46,894 nucleotides of DNA from JAYVYM01 sp046593925 (lineage in GTDB: Bacteria > Actinomycetota > Actinomycetes > Mycobacteriales > SCTD01). The position numbers were made by a program, and so were the translations under genes. The notes under the pieces were generated by a model. That model did no database searches, had not been told where the DNA came from, and saw only the letters and a program-made list of their open reading frames with translations. The stretch spans positions 1-46,894 of the forward strand of contig JBKJQN010000035.1 of NCBI GenBank assembly GCA_046593925.1, given 5' to 3'. This document shows positions 31,702 to 39,623 of the stretch, piece by piece; within the stretch, counting starts at the first letter, position 1, and the number at the start of each line of letters is the position of its first letter.

Positions 31702-32903
31702 CGGACCGCCGCAGCAACGCCTGCGAGCAGGCGGTCGACGTCGTCGTCGTCGGTGTACGGAGCGAGCCCGGCCCGGACCCCCCCGTCGTCACCCAGACCG
31801 AGGTGCCGCGACATCTCCAGGGCGTAGAAATTGCCGGCGGGGGCGTTGACGCCGCGGTCGGCGAGCAACTCGTACACCTCCCGAGGTGCGCGGCCGCGCA
31901 CCGACAACAGCACGGTGGGCGTGCGGCGCGCCGGGCTGCCGTGCAACCGCACGCCGTCGATGGCCGACAGCCCGGTGAGCAGTCGCTCCAGGAGTCGGTC
32001 CTCGTGCTCCTCGACGGCAGCCATCGAGGCCAGCACCCGCTCGCGGCGGGTGCCGGCGCCGTTGCAGATGCCGGCGATGAACTCGACCGTGGCCGTGGTG
32101 CCGGCCAGCAGCTCGTACGGCAGGGTGCCCGTCTCGAAGCGTTCGGGCACGGCGTCGGTCGAGGGCAGCAGCTTGTCGGGGTGCACGGTCGCCAGCAGCC
32201 CTGGGTCGGCGGCCAGCACTCCGTGGTGCGGGCCGAAGAACTTGTACGGGGAGCAGGCGTAGAAGTCGGCTCCGAGAGCGTCGACGTCGACCGGGGCGTG
32301 CGGCGTGAGATGGACGCCGTCGACGTGCAGCAGAGCGCCTGCGGCGTGCGCGGCGGCCGCGATCGCGGGCACGTCGGGACGGGTGCCGATCAGGTTCGAG
32401 GCGCCGGTGACGGCCACGACGCGGGTGCGGTCCGTCAGCTGCGAGGCCACCGCCTCGACCGACAGCTCGCCGGTCGTCCGGTCGGGGTCGGCCCAGCGCA
32501 CCGTCGCACCGACGTTGCGGGCGGCGTCGACCCATGGCCTGATGTTGGCGTCGTGGTCGAGCCGCGTCACGACGACCTCGCTCTGCGGTCCCCACTGCTT
32601 GGCGAGCGCCCGCGCGAGGTCGTACGTCAGCTGGGTCATCGAGCGGCCGAACACCACGCCGCCGGCGTCCGCGCCGATCAGGTCAGCGACGGCGCCCCGG
32701 GCCCCCAGCACGACGTCGTCGGCGCGCCGCTCGGCGGCGGTGACGCTGCCGCGGTTGGCGATCCCGGAGGTCAGCGTGCGCGCGACGGCCTGCGCGACCT
32801 GCTCGGGCACCTGCGAGCCGCCGGGCCCGTCGAAGTGCGCGACGCCCTCACGCAACGCGGGGAAGCACGAGCGGACAGCGGTGACGTCGTACGGGGATCC
32901 CAT
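31698..32903 (-). CDS. Cysteine desulfurase-like protein (class V aminotransferase fold)
   Basis: A 401-residue PLP protein of the cysteine-desulfurase-like group (VC1184 type). FDGPGGSQVPEQVAQAV near the N-terminus, LDHDANIRPWVDAARNVG near 108, VTGASNLIGTRPDVPAI, DGVHLTPHAPVDVDALGAD and the PLP lysine in FYACSPYKFFGPHHGVLA. A catalytic-loop cysteine typical of IscS/SufS is not evident. These proteins are often annotated as desulfurases without proof. ATG 32903 has AGGA eight bases upstream; ATG 32912 is a near alternative. It is the first gene of the pair with the SDR. Confidence 0.85.
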   Translation of the reverse strand: MGSPYDVTAVRSCFPALREGVAHFDGPGGSQVPEQVAQAVARTLTSGIANRGSVTAAERRADDVVLGARGAVADLIGADAGGVVFGRSMTQLTYDLARALAKQWGPQSEVVVTRLDHDANIRPWVDAARNVGATVRWADPDRTTGELSVEAVASQLTDRTRVVAVTGASNLIGTRPDVPAIAAAAHAAGALLHVDGVHLTPHAPVDVDALGADFYACSPYKFFGPHHGVLAADPGLLATVHPDKLLPSTDAVPERFETGTLPYELLAGTTATVEFIAGICNGAGTRRERVLASMAAVEEHEDRLLERLLTGLSAIDGVRLHGSPARRTPTVLLSVRGRAPREVYELLADRGVNAPAGNFYALEMSRHLGLGDDGGVRAGLAPYTDDDDVDRLLAGVAAAVR

Positions 32904-33109
32904 GCCCGACATCCTGCCCGGCGGCTCGCCGAACGGCGTCCACGGCGGCCCCGCAGGTGTGCACCGGCGACCTCCCTGTCGCTGCGTGCCGACGCTGCCG
33001 GGCACTTTCTGCCGGGGCGCCGATGCCCCTGACCGACCACGCCGTTCCAGGCGGGCGGGCGTACCCGATCCGGCGCCGCTCGACGCGCCTCGCTGTCACC
33101 GCCGGCTCG

Positions 33110-33115
33110 TACGCT
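33110..33115 (+). promoter_or_regulatory. -10 hexamer of Pro-rich microprotein gene (leaderless)
   Basis: TACGCT, then six bases and GTG 33122. This is the main support for the small gene being real. Confidence 0.45.
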
Positions 33116-33121
33116 GGCACG

Positions 33122-33298
33122 GTGACCCGCCGCCCGCCCCGCCGCGCCGTCGGGCCGCCCGGTGCCCGGCCGCCGTATCCCGAGCCGCGGGCACCGGGAC
33201 CCGACCCCTTTCCGCAGACTGAGCCGTCGACGGAGGCACCCGACGACGACGAGCGGCTGCGGGCGGACCGGCCGCCGCACCACGACCGCGGCGTCTGA
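33122..33298 (+). CDS. Small Pro/Arg/Asp-rich protein of unknown function
   Basis: A 58-residue reading frame starting VTRRPPRRAVGPPGARPPYP and ending in an acidic then basic tail (TEAPDDDERLRADRPPHHD). It has no hydrophobic segment and should be disordered. The start is exactly at leaderless spacing from TACGCT. I do not recognise a family. It sits alone between the divergent desulfurase-like gene and the convergent SAF-domain gene. The composition could also arise from GC-rich non-coding DNA. Confidence 0.45.
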   Translation: MTRRPPRRAVGPPGARPPYPEPRAPGPDPFPQTEPSTEAPDDDERLRADRPPHHDRGV

Positions 33299-33388
33299 GC
33301 CGATCTGCTGCGGCGCGACCGCTGTGTCGGCTGTGTCGGCTGCGGCGACGCCGGGACGCCGGGACGCCGGCGAAGACCCACGCGTTGC

Positions 33389-34018
33389 TCACGGCCGCAC
33401 CGTCACGGACAGCCGGCTACTGACAGCTGCCGCCGCGAGCCGGGCCGCGGTGGACGGGGAGGTCGCCAGCACCACGAGCGCGCCCTCGAGGTCGGCGCCC
33501 GGCGGCGGCACGGCCAACACGGGAGAACCTGCTGCGACGACGACCGCGCTGACCGGCGCGTCGGGTCCGGTGCCGGCCGCCAGCACATCGACGCGGTCGC
33601 CCGGGCGCAGCAGGCCCGCGCTGGCCGGGTCAGCCAGTCGCACGGGGACGGCGACCAGGTCGGGGACACCGAGCGAGGCCAGCAGGCCGGGGCCGACCAG
33701 CCGCACATCGGTGACGGGCTCGCCGCGCCGGACGGCACCGGCGAGCAGTCGGCCGGCAATCGGCTCGTCCGCGGCCAGCGCACCGTCGGGGACCGTTCCG
33801 GTCGGCAGCCGGACAGCGACGAGGTCCCCGGCGGTCAGTGCCGTCCCGGCAGTGAGGTCGCGGGCTGCGGCGAGCACAGTGACGGCGGCGGGCGCCGCCG
33901 GGGCGAGCACCGGCAGGGCCGTCGCGACGGCTGCGGCCGCGAGCCCGCCGGACAGCAGCCACCGGCGTCGTGCGGCGGCGCGCAGCAGGTCATCGGCGGC
34001 CCGCCGCAGCCCGTTCAC
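33389..34018 (-). CDS. SAF domain-containing protein (CpaB/RcpC-like)
   Basis: A 209-residue protein with an N-terminal basic region, one membrane helix (RRRWLLSGGLAAAAVATALP) and an SAF domain (AARDLTAGTALTAGDLVAVR, RPGDRVDVLA). This matches actinobacterial CpaB/RcpC-like proteins associated with Flp pilus assembly, although no pilus genes are in the window, so that role is doubtful. GTG 34018 overlaps the MTA phosphorylase stop (GTGA), which sets the start and implies coupling. Confidence 0.82.
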   Translation of the reverse strand: MNGLRRAADDLLRAAARRRWLLSGGLAAAAVATALPVLAPAAPAAVTVLAAARDLTAGTALTAGDLVAVRLPTGTVPDGALAADEPIAGRLLAGAVRRGEPVTDVRLVGPGLLASLGVPDLVAVPVRLADPASAGLLRPGDRVDVLAAGTGPDAPVSAVVVAAGSPVLAVPPPGADLEGALVVLATSPSTAARLAAAAVSSRLSVTVRP

Positions 34019-34815
34019 GGCAGCTCGAGGCGGACGTCGAGGCCGTCCAGCGCATGGGAGCACGGGCAGTCGCGCTCGGCCGGGAGCGCCGCGACGACCG
34101 CGGTGAGCAGGGTGCGCAAACGGCCGACGTTGTCGGCGAACACCCGGAAGACGTCCTGCGCGGTGACCGCCCCGTCGGCCTCCAGTCCGGCGTCGAGGTC
34201 GGTCACGAGCGCAACGGCGGTGTAGCAGAGCGCGAGCTCGCGGGCCAGCACGGCCTCGGGGTGGCCGGTCATGTTGACCACGTCCCAGCCGGACCGGCTG
34301 AAGGCCTGGGACTCCGCCCTCGTGGAGAACCGCGGCCCCTCGATGACCACCATCGTGCCGCCCGCGGTGACCGGCCAGCCTGCCCCCGATGCGAGCGTGC
34401 CGACGGTGGCGCGGCCGACCGGGCAGTACGGGTCGGCGAAGGGGACGTGCACGGCGCCCTCGTCGTGGAAGGTCTGCGGCCGACCGCTGGTGCGGTCGAC
34501 CAGCTGGTCGGGGACGACGAGGGCGCCCGGACCGAGGTGCGGCTGCAGACCGCCGACCGCGCAGGGCGCCAGGACCTGCCGCACTCCCAGGGACCGCAAC
34601 GCCCAGAGGTTGGCGCGGTAGGGGATGCGGTGCGGCGGGAAGCGATGGTCGCGGCCGTGCCGGGCGACGAAGGCGACCCGTCGCCCGGCGACGGTGCCGA
34701 CCGTGAGCGGGTCGCTCGGCGGGCCGTACGGCGTCTGAACGGTCACCTGCTCGGCGTCGTCGAGGAAGTCGTAGAAGCCGGAGCCCCCGATGACGCCGAT
34801 CTCGGCCCGAGTCAC
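34015..34815 (-). CDS. mtnP: S-methyl-5'-thioadenosine phosphorylase
   Basis: A 266-residue trimeric purine nucleoside phosphorylase-family enzyme splitting methylthioadenosine to adenine and methylthioribose-1-phosphate, a methionine and polyamine salvage step. The start is AEIGVIGGSGFYDFLDDAEQ; FVARHGRDHRFPPHRIPYRA binds phosphate; VVIEGPRFSTRAESQAFS and DVVNMTGHPEAVLARELALC line the active site. PNP-like specificity for other nucleosides cannot be excluded by eye. GTG 34815 has GGGGGGA seven bases upstream. Confidence 0.9.
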   Translation of the reverse strand: MTRAEIGVIGGSGFYDFLDDAEQVTVQTPYGPPSDPLTVGTVAGRRVAFVARHGRDHRFPPHRIPYRANLWALRSLGVRQVLAPCAVGGLQPHLGPGALVVPDQLVDRTSGRPQTFHDEGAVHVPFADPYCPVGRATVGTLASGAGWPVTAGGTMVVIEGPRFSTRAESQAFSRSGWDVVNMTGHPEAVLARELALCYTAVALVTDLDAGLEADGAVTAQDVFRVFADNVGRLRTLLTAVVAALPAERDCPCSHALDGLDVRLELP

Positions 34816-34950
34816 CGCGCTGTCCCCCCGGCTGCCGTCGGGCGACGTCGCCGCCCGCTCCCGGCCGACCTTAGGCGTGAGCCGCAGGACGGCAGCTCCA
34901 GTCGTCCACAGGCCTACCGGCCGTCCACAGCCCGCAGCGACGTCAGCCGG

Positions 34951-35382
34951 TCATGCGCCCTTGCCGGCAGGTGCCTTGCCTCCCGACGACGAGCCCGCGT
35001 TCGCGGACCCGGACGACGCTGCTGCTCCGTCCTTCTTGCCGGCGTCCTTCTTCTTGCCCGAGTCGCCCTTGCCGCCGTCAGCCTTGCCACCGTCGGCTTT
35101 TCCGGCGTCGCTCTTGCTCCCCTCGGCCTTGCCCGGGTCGGCCTTGCCGTCACCCTTGCTGCCGTCTGCCTTGCCGTCACCACCCTTGCCCGCGCCTGCC
35201 GGGGCGGCCCGCGAGTCGTTCTTGTAGAAGCCCGAGCCCTTGAAGACGACGCCGACGGCGGAGAACACCTTGCGCAGGGCCCCGCCGCAGGCCGGGCACT
35301 CGGTCAGCGCCGGGTCGGTGAAGGACTGGACGGCTTCGAGCTGCTCCTGGCACTGCGTACAGGCGTACTGGTAGGTGGGCAC
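34951..35382 (-). CDS. ruc: FmdB-type zinc-ribbon protein, Ruc-like redox-regulated chaperone
   Basis: A 143-residue protein. Residues 1-50 are an FmdB zinc ribbon (MPTYQYACTQCQEQLEAVQS, then TECPACGGALRKVF) with two CxxC pairs. From about residue 60 the rest is a disordered tail rich in Lys, Gly, Asp and Ser. The architecture and the position near 5-FTHF cyclo-ligase and galU match Mycobacterium tuberculosis Rv0991c (Ruc), a chaperone activated when oxidation displaces zinc and frees its unstructured tail. A CIRCE operator begins 17 bases upstream of the ATG, implying HrcA repression and heat-shock induction. Confidence 0.85.
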   Translation of the reverse strand: MPTYQYACTQCQEQLEAVQSFTDPALTECPACGGALRKVFSAVGVVFKGSGFYKNDSRAAPAGAGKGGDGKADGSKGDGKADPGKAEGSKSDAGKADGGKADGGKGDSGKKKDAGKKDGAAASSGSANAGSSSGGKAPAGKGA

Positions 35383-35398
35383 CGCTCAAGCTCCTCGA

Positions 35399-35425
35399 CT
35401 GGCACTCATAGGTCGTGAGTGCCAA
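35399..35425 (-). promoter_or_regulatory. CIRCE element (HrcA operator) of ruc
   Basis: CTGGCACTC-N9-GAGTGCCAA, with arms 35399-35407 and 35417-35425 and a spacer of exactly nine bases. The consensus is TTAGCACTC-N9-GAGTGCTAA; the GCACTC/GAGTGC core and spacing are intact. It lies 17 bases upstream of the ruc ATG (35382), where HrcA binding would block transcription. Confidence 0.85.
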
Positions 35426-35481
35426 GTGTGCGGCACGCGCGCACCGGCAGTCCACCACCCGGGTCCCAGACCCCGAGGCGG

Positions 35482-35967
35482 TCAGGGGCCGGCTGTGTCG
35501 ACCTGGGCGAGCAGCACCCGGCCGAGGTCGGCCAGCGCGCGCACCTGGTCGGGCCGCAGCCCGTCGAAGACCAGGCACCGGACCGCCTCGACGTGGCCGG
35601 GGGCGCTGGCCAGCAACTCGACCCAGCCGGCGTCGGTGCGTACCGCGACCTGGCCGCGGCCGTCCTCGGGCGACCGCTCACGGCGTACCCATCCCTGCGC
35701 CACCGGCCCGGTGACCCCGTGCGAGAGGCGGGACAGCGAGGAGTTGGCGCGGACCGCGAGCTCACTCATCCGCAGCGAGCGGCCGGGCGCCTCCGACAGC
35801 ATCGCCAGCACCCGGTAGCCGAAGTGGGCGAGCTGGGCGTCCCGCTGCAGCTGTGCGTCCAGGGCGGCCGGCAGCCGGGTCATCACACCGGCGAGCTGAC
35901 GCCAGGCGTCCTGTTCCTCGGCGCTGAGCCAGTGCGGCCCGTCCGGGGGGACGGCAGGGTCGGGCAC
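35482..35967 (-). CDS. MarR family transcriptional regulator
   Basis: A 161-residue winged-helix regulator. HWLSAEEQDAWRQLAGVMTR begins the dimerisation helix, FGYRVLAMLSEAPGRSLRMS leads into the HTH with ELAVRANSSLSRLSHGVTGP, and the wing is WVRRERSPEDGRGQVAVRTD. GTG 35967 is the first reasonable start downstream of the carbonic anhydrase stop (36008); there is no clear RBS, so it may depend on upstream translation. Ligand and targets are unknown. Confidence 0.82.
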   Translation of the reverse strand: MPDPAVPPDGPHWLSAEEQDAWRQLAGVMTRLPAALDAQLQRDAQLAHFGYRVLAMLSEAPGRSLRMSELAVRANSSLSRLSHGVTGPVAQGWVRRERSPEDGRGQVAVRTDAGWVELLASAPGHVEAVRCLVFDGLRPDQVRALADLGRVLLAQVDTAGP

Positions 35968-36007
35968 CGGCGCAGCGCAGGGGGCGACCCGCGCTGGGCG
36001 ACGACCC

Positions 36008-36508
36008 TCACGGCACGACGACGTCGAGCCGCCCGGTGTGCACGTCGTACACCGCACCGGCGACGGGAAGGCCCCGGGGCAGGAAGGGCCAGCTGCGCAC
36101 CCGCTGGACATCGCGCTCCAGGGCGGCGCGCTGGTCCTGCACCGTCGCGAAGTCGATGCTGCGGGCGTCCATGCCGGTGAACTCGCGGACGGCCTGCTGG
36201 ACCTGCTCGTCGCTGCGCTTGGCCATGCCGCAGTCGGTGTGCGGGACGACCAGGACCCGCTGCACGCCGAGCAGCGCGACCGCCAGCACCAGGGTGCGCA
36301 GCACGTCGTCGGTGACCCGGGCGCCCGCGTTGCGCAGGATCTTGGCGTCGCCCTTGGCCAGCCCGAGCATCTGCAGGGGTTCGATCCGTGAGTCCATGCA
36401 GGTGACGACAGCCAGCCCGCGCGCAGCGCGACCCTCGAGGTGCTCGTCGCTGAACCGCTCGGCGTAGCGCTTGTTGCCCGCGAGCACGTCGTCGAAGTCC
36501 AGGTCCAT
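36008..36508 (-). CDS. Beta-carbonic anhydrase
   Basis: A 166-residue beta-class carbonic anhydrase interconverting CO2 and bicarbonate. Zinc ligands and catalytic pair are in VVTCMDSRIEPLQMLGL (Cys, Asp-Arg) and VVPHTDCGMAKRSDEQV (His, Cys). NAGARVTDDVLRTLVLAV is the conserved core. Length fits the short group common in actinobacteria. It could supply bicarbonate to the carboxylases in this region, though it is not in their operon. ATG 36508 follows a CAGACT hexamer at leaderless spacing. Confidence 0.92.
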   Translation of the reverse strand: MDLDFDDVLAGNKRYAERFSDEHLEGRAARGLAVVTCMDSRIEPLQMLGLAKGDAKILRNAGARVTDDVLRTLVLAVALLGVQRVLVVPHTDCGMAKRSDEQVQQAVREFTGMDARSIDFATVQDQRAALERDVQRVRSWPFLPRGLPVAGAVYDVHTGRLDVVVP

Positions 36509-36514
36509 CTGACC

Positions 36515-36520
36515 AGTCTG
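36515..36520 (-). promoter_or_regulatory. -10 hexamer of carbonic anhydrase gene (leaderless)
   Basis: CAGACT on the minus strand, then six bases and ATG 36508. Confidence 0.4.
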
Positions 36521-36529
36521 CCCCGGCCG

Positions 36530-37027
36530 CTACCTCGCCAGTGGCAGCCGGATGATTCCCGAGGGCAACGCCACCGCCTGCACCGGCGCGTCGTGCGGCT
36601 CGACCGGTAGCGCCTCGACGAGCTCGCCCTCGTGCAGCAGTGCGACGACCAGGCCGGTCGCCCGCCCGAGCGCCCGGTCGTAGGACCCCCCGCCGCGACC
36701 GAGGCGTACGCCGCACCGGTCGACGGCGAGCGCCGGGACCAGGACGATCTCGCAGTGGGCGAGCGCGTCGACGCCGAGCGCCGGGCCGCCGCCGCAGGCG
36801 ACCCAGTCCAGGTCGCCGTCGGGCCTCAGCACCGGCAACAAGGTCGACGGCGTCAGCAAGTTGGCCGTCGCCGGCTCGCTACCGAAGGCCGCGTACGCCG
36901 CGACCCGCCGACCGGCGAGCAGGTCGCGCAGCGCTGAGTCGCGGCGGGCGTCCCCGCCGGCGCGGGCAGCCGCCGACATCGAAGCCCGGGCCCCGAGCGC
37001 GCGCACGCGCAGGCCGTCCTTGGTCAC
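36530..37027 (-). CDS. 5-formyltetrahydrofolate cyclo-ligase
   Basis: A 165-residue MTHFS family enzyme converting 5-formyl-THF to 5,10-methenyl-THF with ATP. VAAYAAFGSEPATANLLTPS, VLVPALAVDRCGVRLGRGGG and the signature GRGGGSYDRALGRATGLVVA are clear. At 165 residues it is slightly short; the usual N-terminal R-xx-LS segment is reduced. GTG 37027 is the best start; no SD is obvious. Divergent from galU by 30 bases, the same order as Rv0992c/galU in M. tuberculosis (from memory). Confidence 0.88.
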   Translation of the reverse strand: MTKDGLRVRALGARASMSAAARAGGDARRDSALRDLLAGRRVAAYAAFGSEPATANLLTPSTLLPVLRPDGDLDWVACGGGPALGVDALAHCEIVLVPALAVDRCGVRLGRGGGSYDRALGRATGLVVALLHEGELVEALPVEPHDAPVQAVALPSGIIRLPLAR

Positions 37028-37045
37028 AGCCGCCAGCCTGCCCCG

Positions 37046-37051
37046 TAGGGT
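37046..37051 (+). promoter_or_regulatory. -10 hexamer of the galU operon (leaderless)
   Basis: TAGGGT, then six bases and ATG 37058. It probably drives galU-glp-moaC-mog-rimJ. Confidence 0.5.
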
Positions 37052-37057
37052 CCGGAT

Positions 37058-37945
37058 ATGGCAGTCACCAAAGCGGTCATCCCGGCGGCCGGCCTCGGCA
37101 CCCGCTTCCTGCCCGCGACGAAGGCGTCCCCGAAGGAGATGCTGCCGGTCGTCGACAAGCCCGCGATCCAGTACGTCGTCGAGGAAGCCGCCGCGGCCGG
37201 CCTGACCGACGTCCTCATGATCACCGGTCGCAGCAAACGGGCGCTGGAGGACCACTTCGACCGCGTCGTGGAGCTCGAGGACGCGCTCGAGGCCAAGGGC
37301 GACCTGGAGCGGCTGGCACTGGTCCGGGCCGCCACCGATCTGGCAAAAGTCCATTACGTACGCCAGGGGGACCCCAGGGGGCTGGGGCACGCCGTCCTCG
37401 TGGCCGCCGAGCACGTCGGGCGGGAGGCCTTCGCGGTGCTGCTCGGCGACGACCTCATCGACCCGAGGGACCCGCTGCTGACCCGGATGGTCCAGGTGCA
37501 GGTCCGCGAGGGCGGCTCGGTCGTGGCGCTCATGGAGGTGCCGCCGGACACGATCAGCATGTACGGCTGCGCCGCCGTCGAGTCCGGCGGTGGGGACCTC
37601 GTGCGGATCACCGGGCTGGTCGAGAAGCCGCCGGCCGACGAGGCCCCGAGCAACCTGGCGATCATCGGCCGCTACGTCCTGTCGCCGACGGTCTTCGACG
37701 TCCTGCGCGAGACGCCGCCGGGCCGTGGCGGCGAGATCCAGCTCACCGACGGGATCTCCGGGCTGCTCGCGACCGAACCGGTGCACGGTGTGGTGTTCCG
37801 CGGCCGGCGGTACGACACCGGTGACCGCCTGGACTACCTCAAGGCCGTCGTGCGGCTGGCTGCCGAGCGCGACGACCTCGGCGAGCCGTTCCTGGGCTGG
37901 CTGCGCGAGTGGCTGCCCGAACAGGGCCCGCAGGCCCAGCCGTGA
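37058..37945 (+). CDS. galU: UTP--glucose-1-phosphate uridylyltransferase
   Basis: A 295-residue nucleotidyltransferase making UDP-glucose. Motifs: VIPAAGLGTRFLPATKASPK at the N-terminus, EMLPVVDKPAIQYVVEEAAA, FAVLLGDDLID near 127 and GLVEKPPADEAPSNLAIIGR near 188. UDP-glucose feeds trehalose, glycogen and cell-wall glycan synthesis. Its stop overlaps the GTG of the MoeA/Glp gene (GTGA). Confidence 0.95.
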   Translation: MAVTKAVIPAAGLGTRFLPATKASPKEMLPVVDKPAIQYVVEEAAAAGLTDVLMITGRSKRALEDHFDRVVELEDALEAKGDLERLALVRAATDLAKVHYVRQGDPRGLGHAVLVAAEHVGREAFAVLLGDDLIDPRDPLLTRMVQVQVREGGSVVALMEVPPDTISMYGCAAVESGGGDLVRITGLVEKPPADEAPSNLAIIGRYVLSPTVFDVLRETPPGRGGEIQLTDGISGLLATEPVHGVVFRGRRYDTGDRLDYLKAVVRLAAERDDLGEPFLGWLREWLPEQGPQAQP

Positions 37946-39156
37946 TCAGCGTCGACGAGCACCTGGCCAGGGTGCTGTCCGTCGTGCAGCCGCTGGCGCC
38001 GCTGGACCTCGGGCTGCTCGACGCGCAGGGCTGCTTCCTCGATGAGGACGTTCACGCGCCGGCGCCGTTGCCCGGCTTCGACAACAGCGCAATGGACGGC
38101 TACGCGGTGCGCACCGCCGACCTGTCGGGCGAGCTGCCGGTCGTGCTGCCCGTCGTCGGCGACGTCGCCGCCGGCCCGGCTTCGCCGCTGCGGGTCCAGC
38201 CGGGCCTGTGCGTACGGATCATGACCGGTGCTGCGCTGCCGGAGGGCGCCGACGCCGTCGTACCGCTGGAGATGACCGACGGCGGCGTCAAGCACGTCCG
38301 GATCGACCAGGCCGTCGAGGCCGGCGCGTACATCCGCCGGGCCGGCGAGGACGTCGCCGCCGGCGACCTGGTGCTCAGCCGCGGTACGGCGCTCGGCAGC
38401 GCGAACATCGGGCTGGCCGCGGCGATCGGGCGCAACCGGGTGCTGGTGCGCCCACGCCCGCGGGTGGTCGTCGTCTCGACCGGCAGCGAGCTCGTCGAGC
38501 CCGGCGCGCCGATGGGTCCCGGGCAGATCGCCGATGCCAACAGCTTCGCGCTGACCGCGGCCGCCATCGAGGCCGGCGCGCTGGCGTACCGCGTCGGGAT
38601 CGTCCCGGACGAGGCCCGCACGCTGCTCTCCACGCTGGAGGACCAGCTGGTACGCGCCGACGTGCTGATCACCAGCGGCGGCGTCAGCGTCGGGGCGTAC
38701 GACGTGGTCAAGGAGGTGCTGTCGCGGATCGGGACCGTGCAGTTCGACAAGGTCGCCATGCAGCCGGGCATGCCGCAGGGCTTCGGAACGATCGGGCCGG
38801 ACGACACCCCGATCTTCGGGCTGCCCGGCAACCCGGTGTCGGCGCTGGTGAGCTTCGAGGTCTTCGTACGGCCGGCGCTGCGCCGCATGATCGGCGCGGA
38901 GCCGCTGCAGCGGCCCCGTGTGTCGGCCGTCACCACCGAGGCGTTCAGCTCACCACCGGGTAAGCGCTCGTTCGTCCGCGTGCACCTGTCGGTGCGCAAG
39001 GGCGCCCACGTCGTGACGCCGGTCAGCGGCCCGGGCTCACACCTGCTCGCCGGGATGGCCCGGGCCAACGCCCTCGTCGTTGTCCCCGAGGAGGTCGTGC
39101 AGGTCGCGGCCGGCGAGCCGGTGACCGTGCTGCTGCTGGAGCGGCGGGCTCGATGA
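37942..39156 (+). CDS. glp: MoeA-family molybdopterin molybdotransferase / gephyrin-like protein Glp
   Basis: A 404-residue MoeA. N-terminal GFDNSAMDGYAVRTADLSGE; the MoCF-binding domain has LITSGGVSVGAYDVVKEVL and FGLPGNPVSALVSFEVFVRP; a C-terminal domain IV follows. In E. coli MoeA the motif STGDEL carries an active-site Asp; here it reads STGSEL. MoeA inserts molybdate into molybdopterin, but in corynebacteria the homologue in the galU-rimJ-glpR setting (Glp) binds SepF and the membrane protein GlpR and acts in cell division. This gene has both moaC/mog (cofactor) and rimJ/glpR (division) neighbours, so either or both roles are possible. Confidence 0.9.
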   Translation: MISVDEHLARVLSVVQPLAPLDLGLLDAQGCFLDEDVHAPAPLPGFDNSAMDGYAVRTADLSGELPVVLPVVGDVAAGPASPLRVQPGLCVRIMTGAALPEGADAVVPLEMTDGGVKHVRIDQAVEAGAYIRRAGEDVAAGDLVLSRGTALGSANIGLAAAIGRNRVLVRPRPRVVVVSTGSELVEPGAPMGPGQIADANSFALTAAAIEAGALAYRVGIVPDEARTLLSTLEDQLVRADVLITSGGVSVGAYDVVKEVLSRIGTVQFDKVAMQPGMPQGFGTIGPDDTPIFGLPGNPVSALVSFEVFVRPALRRMIGAEPLQRPRVSAVTTEAFSSPPGKRSFVRVHLSVRKGAHVVTPVSGPGSHLLAGMARANALVVVPEEVVQVAAGEPVTVLLLERRAR

Positions 39157-39623
39157 GCGACCGCTTGACCCACCTCGACGAGTCCGGCGCGGCCCGGATG
39201 GTCGACGTCACGGCCAAGCAGGTGACGGCTCGGTCGGCCACGGCGACCGGCCGGGTCGACCTGTCGCCCGAGGTCGTCGCCCTGCTGCGCGGCGAGGGCG
39301 TGCCCAAGGGCGACGCGCTGGCGGTCGCCCGGGTCGCCGGCATCATGGGCGCCAAGCGCACCCCCGACCTGGTGCCGCTGTGCCACCCGATCGCGCTGTC
39401 CGGGGTGACCATCGACCTGGCCGTCGACGACGCGGGGGTCGCCGTCACCGCCACCGCCCGCACCGCCGACCGCACGGGCGTGGAGATGGAGGCACTGACG
39501 GCTGTCAGCGTCGCCTGCCTCACGGTCGTCGACATGTGCAAGGCAGTCGACGCCCGAGCGGTCATCGGCGGGATCCGGGTCGAGACCAAGTCGGGCGGCA
39601 AGACCGGCCCGTGGTCGCGGTGA
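39153..39623 (+). CDS. moaC: Cyclic pyranopterin monophosphate synthase
   Basis: A 156-residue MoaC making cPMP in molybdenum cofactor synthesis. AARMVDVTAKQVTARSATAT near 11, MGAKRTPDLVPLCHPIALSG near 65 and GVEMEALTAVSVACLTVVDM near 109, with KAVDARAVIGGIRVETKSGG at the end. ATG 39153 overlaps the moeA stop (ATGA). Its stop overlaps the GTG of mog. Confidence 0.95.
   Translation: MSDRLTHLDESGAARMVDVTAKQVTARSATATGRVDLSPEVVALLRGEGVPKGDALAVARVAGIMGAKRTPDLVPLCHPIALSGVTIDLAVDDAGVAVTATARTADRTGVEMEALTAVSVACLTVVDMCKAVDARAVIGGIRVETKSGGKTGPWSR

Noticed and set aside
32904..33109. Possible gene between the desulfurase-like gene and the microprotein
   Set aside because: No frame with a start signal or recognisable sequence; treated as intergenic.
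34902..34929. Two DnaA-box-like sequences (TCGTCCACA and CCGTCCACA)
   Set aside because: Each has one or two mismatches to TTGTCCACA, only two are present, and there is no dnaA/dnaN or AT-rich unwinding region nearby.
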